A stretch of DNA of 64,000 bases from Curvibacter microcysteis (GTDB lineage: Bacteria; Pseudomonadota; Gammaproteobacteria; Burkholderiales; Burkholderiaceae_C): contig NZ_JAQSIO010000006.1 in the NCBI RefSeq assembly GCF_028649455.1, forward strand, positions 124,001 through 188,000. The letters are read 5' to 3'. The notes beneath the pieces are model-generated. The model did not search any database. It saw nothing but the letters and a program-made list of their open reading frames with translations, and was not told where the DNA came from. Both the position numbers and the translations under genes were made by a program. Below, one piece after another: positions 54,464 through 64,000 of the stretch. How positions within the stretch are numbered: the stretch's first letter is position 1; each line of letters opens with the position of its first letter.

Positions 54464-55399
54464 TCAGCGGGGGCGACGCAGCCAGAGCAGCCAGCGTTCG
54501 CCGCCCAGCACGCAAGCCAGGGCGGCCACCACCAGCGCAATGCCCGCCCACTGCCAGGCGGTGATGACCTCGCCCAGCAGCACATAGCCGGCGCTCAGGC
54601 CCACCACGGGCACGCCCAGGCTGAAAGGGGCCACCCGGTTGGCCGCATGGCGCTGCATCAGCCGCGTCCACAGCATGTAGCCCAGCACGCTGGCCATCCA
54701 GGCCAGGTAGGCCAGCGACAGCCAGGCTTCCCAAGGCGCTTGCAGCCAGTGCCAGCGCAGCGCGGGCGGGTCCACCGCCAGGGACAGCGCCACAAAGGGC
54801 AGGATGGGCACCAGGCAGCTCCAGACCACAAAGCCCAAGGGGTCGAGGTGGGGGCTGTCTTCGCGCGCCTTGCGGATCACGATGTTGGAGCTGGCCCACA
54901 GCGCCGCAGCGCACAGGTTGAGCACAAAGCCCCAGAAGGTGGTGTGGCCCGCGTCGCCCTCCGGCCCCAGGTAGTTGAGCCCAAAGCACATCAGGCCCAG
55001 GCAGGCCAGCAGCAGGCCTATCTGCAGTGCGCGGCCTGCTTGCTCACGCAGCAGCCAAAAGCCCAGCACGGCGGTGATGAAGACCTGGGTCTGCAGCAGC
55101 ACCGAGGCCAGGCCGGCGGTCATGCCCACCTGCAAGGCGAAAAACAGAAAGCCGAATTGGCCCACGCCCTGCGTCAGGCCATAGAGCAGGAGCCACTTCC
55201 ATGCCACCTGGGGGCGACGCACCAGCAGCACCAAAGGAAAGGCCGCCACCAGGTAGCGCGCGGCCCCCAGCTGGAAGGGGGTGAAGTCGCGCAGCCCGAT
55301 CTTCATGGCCACGAAGTTCAGCCCCCAGATCACCACCACGCACAGGGCCGACAGCAACTCTCGGTGGCTGAAGCGCAGTGGGGCGGCGTCGGCGCTCAA
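54464..55399 (-). CDS. EamA/DMT family transporter
   Basis: A 311-residue protein with about ten predicted helices. EamA repeats are visible: LLSALCVVVIWGLNFVAMKI at the start, LGAARYLVAAFPLVLLVRRP, QVGMTAGLASVLLQTQVFIT and APFSLGVPVVGLSAGYVLLG. It is the close kin type of E. coli EamA (YdeD), an O-acetylserine/cysteine exporter, but substrate cannot be assigned. It overlaps the upstream thioesterase gene by 4 bases and is convergent with the amidohydrolase gene. Confidence 0.9.
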   Translation of the reverse strand: MSADAAPLRFSHRELLSALCVVVIWGLNFVAMKIGLRDFTPFQLGAARYLVAAFPLVLLVRRPQVAWKWLLLYGLTQGVGQFGFLFFALQVGMTAGLASVLLQTQVFITAVLGFWLLREQAGRALQIGLLLACLGLMCFGLNYLGPEGDAGHTTFWGFVLNLCAAALWASSNIVIRKAREDSPHLDPLGFVVWSCLVPILPFVALSLAVDPPALRWHWLQAPWEAWLSLAYLAWMASVLGYMLWTRLMQRHAANRVAPFSLGVPVVGLSAGYVLLGEVITAWQWAGIALVVAALACVLGGERWLLWLRRPR

Positions 55400-55848
55400 T
55401 GCGGCGCCTGGGGGTTGGCCTTGGCGGCTTCGATGTGGGCTTGGGCGCGCTGCGCCAGGGCGATGTCACCGGGTGTTTCGGGCGTGAAACCGTCCACCGG
55501 GATGGGCTGGCCGTGCGAGTCCACCGACACGAACACGATCAGGCATTCGGTGGTCTTGGCCATCTGGCCGCTCTTCATGTCGCCGCTGCGCACCTCGACC
55601 GAGATGTTCATGCTGGTCTTACCGGTGTAGGCCAGGCGGGCTTCGACCTCGACCAGGTCGCCAATCATGATCGGGCGGTGAAAGCGGATGCCGCCCACGA
55701 AAACCGTCACGCAGTAGCGTTTGGACCAGCTGGTGGCGCAGGCGTAGCCGGCTTCGTCGATCCATTTCATGACGGTGCCGCCATGGACTTTGCCCCCGAA
55801 GTTGACGGTGCTGGGCTCGGCGAGGAAGCGAAGAACGATGGAGTGCAT
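55396..55848 (-). CDS. Acyl-CoA thioesterase (hotdog fold, YciA/BACH-like)
   Basis: A 150-residue hotdog thioesterase. PSTVNFGGKVHGGTVMKWID holds the N-G/H-GG-D active-site pattern, with Asp in the long helix, and CVTVFVGGIRFHRPIMIGD and GKTSMNISVEVRSGD follow, as in YciA. It splits acyl-CoA to free acid and CoA. The start MHSIVLRFLAEP is the family N-terminus. The opposite-strand EAL gene lies 238 bases away; that gap holds no gene and only weak AT-rich stretches. Confidence 0.9.
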   Translation of the reverse strand: MHSIVLRFLAEPSTVNFGGKVHGGTVMKWIDEAGYACATSWSKRYCVTVFVGGIRFHRPIMIGDLVEVEARLAYTGKTSMNISVEVRSGDMKSGQMAKTTECLIVFVSVDSHGQPIPVDGFTPETPGDIALAQRAQAHIEAAKANPQAPH

Positions 55849-56086
55849 GGGTCGTGGACTGAGGCTTAAAGCCCGCATTATTCCCGACCAATGGCATTTC
55901 AACAGCGGCTCGGCGGAACTGAGCGGCGCAGGGTGGGGCCGTCGGTCGGATCGAACTGGGTGAAATCCTCGCCCACCGCAAGAATCATTTTTCCCAATCG
56001 ATGTTTCTCGGTCCCGGGAGGGTGGGGGGATGGGCCCCACGGGGACGGCAGCACGCTCACTGATCCAATGCCCAAAGGAGCTCGGC

Positions 56087-58066
56087 ATGGCCCTCGGCCT
56101 GGTTGACCTGATGTTTGAATCGCTCAAGCGGCTCGCCCCAGACGCGCCCTTGCTGTGTTTGCAAGGCGGGGCCCTGGTTGGGCTGCTGGCCGCTGTGCTG
56201 CTGGTGTCCCGGCGTCTTAATCTGAGGCTGCCCGAGCGCAGCCTGGCCATGGGGGTGGCGGTGGGCTTGACCGGCTACGTGGTGGGGGCCTTGGCCTCAA
56301 CCTATGGCGAAGGGGTGGTCCGCCCCACCCTGGTGATCGATTTTTTGTTTCTGGGAGCGTTTCTGGGCGGGCGCGTCGGGGGGCTGGCCTGTTTTGCCTT
56401 GGTGGAGCTGGCCCGCTGGCAATTCGCAGGCATCTTGCACCCCTTGGCCGCGCTGGCCGATGGTTCGGTCCATGTGATGGCGGGTTGGCTCATGCGCCAT
56501 GTGCTGGACCCGCAGGCCTTGTTGCCACTGCGCCTGCGAACCGTCTGTTTGGTTTGGGTCATGCGTTTGGCCTCCACCGTGGTGGGCGCCATGGTCGGTT
56601 CGTTGATCAGCGATTCGCCGGACGAGGTCTTGATCAGCGTCTGGCAGGGGCGGTCCACCGTGCTGCCCATCTCCTTCATCATCATCTACAGCCTGCTGCA
56701 GTTGCTCAGCAATGACGCGCAAATCGACGCGCAACACGCCCGCGAGCAGGAGGCCCTGCGCCTGGACCCGGTCAGCGGACTGGCCAACCGGCGCGCCCTC
56801 AACGAGTTCATGGTCCAGTCTTGGCAAGGAACAGCCGAGCGCCCGGCCTGTTTGGCGGTGCTGGAGCTGGGCAATGTGCGCGATTTTCTGTCGCGCTACG
56901 GCCATGAACAGGCCTGCCAGCAGTGGCGCGCCAGTGGGCTGGAGCAGGGGGGGGCTTTGTTGCAGGAGGTGCTGTGGCGCTTGCGGGTGTACCGGCCCTG
57001 GGCCTTCCAGTACAGCGATTTTTCCCTGGGCCTGTTCCTGGATGGCGTCAGCCTGCCCCACCTGGAAGCCAGCCGCGAACTCGAGCCCGTGTTGCTGCGT
57101 TGCGAGCAGGGCCTGGCCGAGGCCTGGCCAGGCTTTCGGCCGGTGCTGCGCTGTGCCGTGGTGGAGCTGGCCAGCCCGTCTCAGACCGAGGGCCTCACCG
57201 TGCCTTACCGCGAAATCACCATGGCCCTCAACTCCTTGTTTGCAGGCGTGGCCTACTTCAACGGGCTGATGCAGCGCGACACCGCGCTGGACGCCTTCAT
57301 CGAGTCCCAACTGGGTTTTTGGAGCGACCCCGCGCGCATGCCGATCTGGCTGCAGCCCAAGCTCAACCTGGTCAGCGGCCAGGTGATGGGGGCCGAGGCG
57401 CTGCTGCGCCTGAACGACCCGCAGGAGCGCCCCATCGCACCCATGCGCGTGATCTCCGCGCTGCGCCGCTGTGGTCGCTTGTTTGAGTTCGAGTGGGCTT
57501 CGGTGACGGCGGTGGTCCATCTGCTGCGGCGCTTCGGTCGGGGCTTGCCTGGGGTGTCGATGGCGGTCAATGTGTCGGCCGAGTCGCTGCGTCGGCAGGG
57601 GTTTTCCGAGGCGGTGTGGCGCTTGCTGGCGCAGTGCCAGGTGCCCCCGGATCAGTTGCGGCTGGAGATCGTCGAGTGGAGTGAGCTGGTCAACGACCCC
57701 CAGGTGCGTGACAACCTGCAAGACCTGAGCGCGCGCGGCGTACCCCTGTCGATCGACGACTTTGGCACCGGTTACTCCAACCTGTTGCTGCTCACGCGCT
57801 TTCCGTTTTCGGAGGTGAAGATTGACCAGACCCTGGTCAATTCCCTGGACGACCTCAAGTCGCTGGCGGTGGTGGAGCACATCGTCGAGCTGGCCCACCG
57901 CTGCCAGGCCTCGGTGGTGGCCGAAGGGGTGGAGACCCCCAGCCTGGCGGCCCAGGTGCGATCGCTGGGGGCGGACATGGGCCAGGGCTATTTGTTCTCG
58001 CAGGCCTTGCCGCCCGACGAATTTTTAGCCTACTGCCAGCGCCCGCCCGAGGTGCTGCCGGCCTGA
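56087..58066 (+). CDS. Membrane c-di-GMP phosphodiesterase-type protein (5TM + degenerate GGDEF + EAL)
   Basis: A 659-residue protein. N-terminal part (about 1-215): five or six hydrophobic segments resembling a 5TMR-LYT receptor (LVIDFLFLGAFLGGRVGGLA). A GGDEF-like domain (225-385) keeps DPVSGLANRRALNEF but has SDFSLGLFLDG where GGDEF would lie, so cyclase activity is unlikely. The EAL domain (about 405-655) keeps GAEALLR (E437), MAVNVSAESL, LEIVEWSE, DDFGTGYSNL, KIDQ and AEGVETP, so it should cut c-di-GMP. AAAGGAG precedes the ATG by 6 bases. Confidence 0.88.
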   Translation: MALGLVDLMFESLKRLAPDAPLLCLQGGALVGLLAAVLLVSRRLNLRLPERSLAMGVAVGLTGYVVGALASTYGEGVVRPTLVIDFLFLGAFLGGRVGGLACFALVELARWQFAGILHPLAALADGSVHVMAGWLMRHVLDPQALLPLRLRTVCLVWVMRLASTVVGAMVGSLISDSPDEVLISVWQGRSTVLPISFIIIYSLLQLLSNDAQIDAQHAREQEALRLDPVSGLANRRALNEFMVQSWQGTAERPACLAVLELGNVRDFLSRYGHEQACQQWRASGLEQGGALLQEVLWRLRVYRPWAFQYSDFSLGLFLDGVSLPHLEASRELEPVLLRCEQGLAEAWPGFRPVLRCAVVELASPSQTEGLTVPYREITMALNSLFAGVAYFNGLMQRDTALDAFIESQLGFWSDPARMPIWLQPKLNLVSGQVMGAEALLRLNDPQERPIAPMRVISALRRCGRLFEFEWASVTAVVHLLRRFGRGLPGVSMAVNVSAESLRRQGFSEAVWRLLAQCQVPPDQLRLEIVEWSELVNDPQVRDNLQDLSARGVPLSIDDFGTGYSNLLLLTRFPFSEVKIDQTLVNSLDDLKSLAVVEHIVELAHRCQASVVAEGVETPSLAAQVRSLGADMGQGYLFSQALPPDEFLAYCQRPPEVLPA

Positions 58067-58089
58067 GCCGGCTCAGACCTCGAACCCCC

Positions 58090-61029
<2,940 letters not shown>

Positions 61030-61166
61030 AAGGTTCCGAACTGAGGAAAACCCTCCATGATAGAGATGCTGGCACGGTTTGGTACAGCGTGACCTGGCGG
61101 GCTTCACCGACAATACGGTTTTTGTGCCTTGTGGCGCCCTCGGCGCCAGATCGATTCTTCCCATTC

Positions 61167-62381
61167 ATGACCGCCTCTACCGCCATGACCGCGCTGGAGC
61201 GACGCTCCACCGTGTCGCTGGCCTTCATCTTTGCCCTGCGCATGCTGGGCCTGTTCCTGGTGCTGCCGGTGTTTGCCCTGGAAGCGCGCAAATACCCGGG
61301 TGGCGACGATCCGGCCCTGGTCGGCCTGGCCATGGGCATTTACGGCCTGACCCAGGGTGTCCTGCAGATCCCGTTTGGCATGGCCTCAGACCGCCTGGGC
61401 CGCAAGCCTGTCATCGTGGCGGGCCTGTTGCTGTTTGCCCTGGGCAGCGCGCTGGCCGCCGGGGCGGACAGCCTCACGGGCCTGGTGCTGGCGCGGGCCG
61501 TCCAGGGCGCGGGCGCCATTTCCGCTGCCGTCACGGCCTTGCTGGCCGACCAGACCCGCGACGCGGTGCGGACCAAGGCCATGGCCGTGATCGGGGCCAG
61601 CATTGGCCTGGTGTTTGCCTTGTCTTTGGTGCTGGCCCCCCTGCTCACCGCCTGGCTGGGGCTGTCCGGCCTGTTTGTGCTGATCGGCAGCCTGGCCTTG
61701 GTCGGCGTGGCCGTGGTGCTGTGGCGTGTGCCCGCTGCGCCGCCCCTGCCGGCCGACGCCCGGCGTGCCAGTCTGGGGGAGGTGCTGCGCTTCAAACCCC
61801 TGCTGCGCTTGGATTTTGGCGTTTTCATGCTGCACGCGGTGCAGCTGTCCATGTGGGTGGCCGTGCCGGCGCTGCTGGTGGGCGCTGGTCTGGACAAGGC
61901 GCAGCATTGGCAGGTCTACCTGCCGGCGGTGCTGGCGTCGTTTGTGGTCATGGGCGGCGTGTTGTTTCCGCTGGAGCGGCGTGGCCACCTGAAGCCCGTG
62001 TTCCTGGGCGCCATCGCCCTGATCGCGCTGGTGCAACTGGGGTTTGGCCTGGTCGCGGGGGCGCAGCCCAGCCTGTGGGTGCTTGGGGGCCTGTTGTTCG
62101 CGTTTTTCTGTGGCTTCAATGTGCTGGAGGCTAGCCAGCCCAGCCTCGCCTCGCGCATCGCGCCAGCGCACCTGCGGGGCACGGCGCTGGGCGTGTACAA
62201 CACCTTGCAGTCGCTGGGCCTGTTTGTCGGCGGCGCGGCTGGGGGGTGGCTGGTGCGCTCGGTGGGGCCAGCGGGCTTGTTCGGCGTCTGTGCTTTGGCC
62301 ATGCTGGCTTGGTTGCTGGTGGCCTGGCCCATGAGTGCGCCGGGGCGCTCCGGCTTGGCTTCTGAGCCACACGCTTCATAA
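61167..62381 (+). CDS. MFS transporter
   Basis: A 404-residue protein with twelve predicted helices. The MFS loop 2-3 motif is visible as GMASDRLGRKPVIVAGLLLF. Helix 1 is FIFALRMLGLFLVLPVFALE and helices 4-5 include LVLARAVQGAGAISAAVTAL. It is the type common in front of ssb in betaproteobacteria (YajR-like); the substrate is unknown. The start gives MTASTAMTALERRS. Confidence 0.9.
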   Translation: MTASTAMTALERRSTVSLAFIFALRMLGLFLVLPVFALEARKYPGGDDPALVGLAMGIYGLTQGVLQIPFGMASDRLGRKPVIVAGLLLFALGSALAAGADSLTGLVLARAVQGAGAISAAVTALLADQTRDAVRTKAMAVIGASIGLVFALSLVLAPLLTAWLGLSGLFVLIGSLALVGVAVVLWRVPAAPPLPADARRASLGEVLRFKPLLRLDFGVFMLHAVQLSMWVAVPALLVGAGLDKAQHWQVYLPAVLASFVVMGGVLFPLERRGHLKPVFLGAIALIALVQLGFGLVAGAQPSLWVLGGLLFAFFCGFNVLEASQPSLASRIAPAHLRGTALGVYNTLQSLGLFVGGAAGGWLVRSVGPAGLFGVCALAMLAWLLVAWPMSAPGRSGLASEPHAS

Positions 62382-62408
62382 TCTCGCCCTGAATCGGAGA
62401 ATTGAGTC

Positions 62409-62939
62409 ATGGCATCCATCAATAAAGTCATCATCGTCGGCAACCTGGGGCGCGACCCCGAGATCCGCACCTTCCCCAGCGGCGACCAAGTGGCCAACGT
62501 CACCATCGCCACCACGGACAAGTGGAAGGACAAGCAGACCGGCGAAATGAAAGAAGCCACCGAATGGCACCGCGTGGTGTTCAACGGTCGCTTGGCTGAA
62601 ATCGTCGGCCAGTACCTGCGCAAAGGCTCGCAGGTGTATGTGGAAGGTTCGCTGCGCACCCGCAAGTGGACCGACCAGTCTGGCGTTGAAAAATACAGCA
62701 CCGAGATCCGCGCCGACCAGATGCAAATGCTGGGTGGCCGCCAAGGCATGGGCGGTCCCTCGGGTGACGACGGCGGCTACGGCGGTGGTCAAGGCGGTGG
62801 CTATGAAGCCGCCCCGCGCCGCGCCCCGGCCGCTGCGGCCCCGCGCGCGCCGGCTCCCCGTCCTGCCCCGGCCCCCGCGCCCATGGCCAGCCGCCCGTCT
62901 TCGGGCTTTGACGACATGGATGACGACATTCCTTTCTGA
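62409..62939 (+). CDS. ssb: Single-stranded DNA-binding protein
   Basis: A 176-residue protein. The N-terminal OB fold (1-110: [40 protein letters not shown]) is followed by a flexible glycine-rich and then alanine/proline-rich linker (about 115-165). The acidic tip DDMDDDIPF recruits repair and replication partners. GGAGA precedes the ATG. A strong terminator follows 29 bases after the stop. Confidence 0.97.
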   Translation: MASINKVIIVGNLGRDPEIRTFPSGDQVANVTIATTDKWKDKQTGEMKEATEWHRVVFNGRLAEIVGQYLRKGSQVYVEGSLRTRKWTDQSGVEKYSTEIRADQMQMLGGRQGMGGPSGDDGGYGGGQGGGYEAAPRRAPAAAAPRAPAPRPAPAPAPMASRPSSGFDDMDDDIPF

Positions 62940-62967
62940 GGCCCTGCCCTGAACGCTGAAGTTTGAG

Positions 62968-62999
62968 AGCCCCGGGTGCCTGGCACCCGGGGCTTTTTT
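62968..62999 (+). terminator. Intrinsic terminator after ssb
   Basis: AGCCCCGGGTG and CACCCGGGGCT form an 11-bp perfect stem around a 5-base loop, followed by six T residues. Confidence 0.93.
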
Positions 63000-63040
63000 A
63001 TGGGCGACGTGATGAGGTGCGTGTTCAGCCCAGCGCTTGA

Positions 63041-63439
63041 AGCCACCCCTGGTGCAGCACATCGATCGCCCAAATCCTCATCCTTTGCAAGACCTACCCT
63101 TCGCCCCGCGTCCAGTACGCCGAAACATCGTGCGTGGCAGGCCTCACCGAGCAGGGGCCGTTGATGCGTTTGTACCCGGTGCCTTTTCGACTGATCTCCG
63201 ATGAGCAACAGTTTCGGACGTGGCAGTGGATTCAAGCCCGGGTTGAGAAGGCCCGCGACGACCCCCAACCGGAGAGTCACCGTGTGTACATTGACACGAC
63301 GACCTTGGCACACGCCCAACAGGCGCCGCTGTTTTGGGCGGCGACATCAGGTGCCAGGTGGCGGGGGGAGGGCGCGCCATGCCGCGCTGCTGCATGCGCC
63401 ACGCAGCTGCGGTGGCGCAGGCTGTGGTCCGCCTCATAG
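63041..63439 (+). pseudogene. Decayed fragment of a conserved hypothetical gene
   Basis: The 550 bases after ssb hold no intact gene. One frame, open from 63041 to a TAG at 63437, reads ILILCKTYPSP, then ETSCVAGLTE, LMRLYPVPFRLISDEQQF and WQWIQARVEKARDDPQPESH, a pattern I recall from a conserved hypothetical family. It has no plausible start codon before the first conserved residues, and the similarity fades after VYIDT (about 63296), running into unrelated arginine/alanine-rich sequence. It is read as a truncated remnant. The function of the intact family is not known to me. The stretch 63440-63552 holds nothing I can support. Confidence 0.55.
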
Positions 63440-63552
63440 CAAGCCAGGCAGGCCGTTGTGCTTGGGCTCAGTTCGGCCAGCCCCAGCCCGGATTCGCGCA
63501 CGGCACTGTCGCCACGGCGGGCGAGCCGCTGGGGCGTGCCGTCCCATGGCCC

Positions 63553-64000
63553 TCAGCGCGCCACCCAGCCTCCGCACACCGGAAACACCTGGCCCACAAA
63601 GCAGTCGGCCGCGTCGCTGCACAGGTAGGCGGCGAACAGAGCGTCTTCGCGCGCGCCGACCAGGCGGCCCAGTGGCACCTCGCGCGCCAGGCGCTCTTGA
63701 AAGCGCGGGTTGGCCTGCACCGAGGGCGGGAAGTAGGTGGGGTTGTCGACAAAGTTCTGCGCGATGGCATTGACCTGGATGTGGCTGGGGGCCAGTTCCA
63801 CCCCCAAGGCCTGCACATACGCCAGCTGGGCCCCGCGCGCGGCGCTGTAGGTGGACGCCCGTTTCATGCCGCGCAGGGCCGAGGCGCTGCCCATGACCAG
63901 AACCTTGCCGCGTCCGCGCGACAGCATGCCCGGGACAGCGGCCTGCACCAAGCGGGGCAGCGGGTCGACCAGTGCGGCAAACACCTCGCGCCATTCCAGC
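63553..64000 (-). CDS. SDR-fold protein with halohydrin-dehalogenase-type triad, N-terminus outside window
   Basis: About 148 C-terminal residues of a short-chain dehydrogenase/reductase-fold protein; the start lies beyond the right edge. The catalytic line reads GSASALRGMKR then ASTYSAARGAQ: Ser-x12-Tyr-x3-Arg, with Tyr at 63847-63849 and Arg at 63835-63837. Ordinary SDRs have Tyr-x3-Lys. Ser-Tyr-Arg is the triad of halohydrin dehalogenases (HheA/B/C), which lack NAD(P) and close vicinal haloalcohols to epoxides. IAQNFVDNPTYFPP sits where their halide-site loop lies, and VPLGRLVGAREDALFAAYL and GGWVAR fit the C-terminus. The missing N-terminus prevents checking the loss of the glycine-rich NAD motif. 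Confidence 0.7.
   Translation of the reverse strand, partial: LEWREVFAALVDPLPRLVQAAVPGMLSRGRGKVLVMGSASALRGMKRASTYSAARGAQLAYVQALGVELAPSHIQVNAIAQNFVDNPTYFPPSVQANPRFQERLAREVPLGRLVGAREDALFAAYLCSDAADCFVGQVFPVCGGWVAR

Noticed and set aside
61030-61166. Possible LexA box in the uvrA/MFS gap
   Set aside because: CTGGCACGGTTTGGTACAG was considered, but the spacing and half-sites do not fit CTGT-N8-ACAG.
63277-63501. 74-codon leftward open frame with several Cys/His residues downstream of ssb
   Set aside because: Looked zinc-finger-like for a moment, but there is no regular CxxC spacing and no ribosome site; it overlaps the gene relic.
63201-63773. 190-codon rightward open frame overlapping the dehalogenase-like gene
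   Set aside because: Arginine/proline-rich, antisense to the well-supported SDR-fold gene over much of its length, and without homology.

Overview
This is a GC-rich chromosomal stretch of a betaproteobacterium, most likely a member of the Comamonadaceae (Burkholderiales). Support comes from the fused IorAB-type indolepyruvate oxidoreductase with a divergent Lrp regulator, an orphan Bug-type periplasmic binding protein, a DUF1631 protein next to secDF, and the mixed glycolysis/purine block. This is inference from gene content; no rRNA or tRNA gene was seen. Coding density is very high and nearly everything is vertical housekeeping sequence. The exceptions are a few accessory loci and the right-hand edge.

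Layout. 1-3.9 kb: partial yigZ, a FrnE-like thiol oxidoreductase and glnE. 4-12.3 kb: a rightward series of yhdP, a Nit-type amidase, a membrane histidine kinase, a FixJ-type regulator and a periplasmic molybdopterin-oxidoreductase-fold protein. 12.3-14.9 kb: an OmpA-like lipoprotein, a tiny membrane protein whose start overlaps divergent mltA, and an Lrp-type regulator. 15.2-24.9 kb: the indolepyruvate oxidoreductase, then yajC-secD-secF and a DUF1631 gene. 24.9-28.1 kb, leftward: smg, dprA and a LysM protein. 28.3-31.4 kb: def, a BamE-fold lipoprotein, fmt and azlC-azlD.

31.5-41.9 kb is central metabolism: pgk, pyk, fba, purC, purE, purK and a TsaC/Sua5 gene, interrupted by two leftward genes (a fatty acid desaturase and a YbbN-type thioredoxin). 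41.9-47.4 kb is envelope and secretion: a GDSL-like lipoprotein with altered catalytic residues, OmpW, a secreted lipase-type hydrolase, a SemiSWEET transporter and DacB (PBP4). 47.5-50.4 kb: an EamA transporter, tsaB, rimI and a degenerate uracil-DNA-glycosylase-like gene joined by ATGA overlaps. 50.5-58.1 kb: pyrF, a LysR regulator, a Bug protein, an aspartoacylase-like enzyme, a second EamA transporter with a thioesterase, and a membrane EAL protein. 58.1-62.9 kb: uvrA, an MFS transporter and ssb.

The last kilobase differs. After the ssb terminator lies a decayed fragment of a conserved hypothetical gene, then the C-terminal part of a short-chain-dehydrogenase-fold protein. That protein carries Ser-x12-Tyr-x3-Arg instead of the usual Tyr-x3-Lys, which is the signature of halohydrin dehalogenases. 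This is the strongest candidate for something unusual. Three further genes look like repurposed enzyme folds: the SGNH lipoprotein (41.9 kb), the UDG-like protein (49.6 kb) and the cysteine-free SUOX-fold protein beside the two-component system (11.7 kb).
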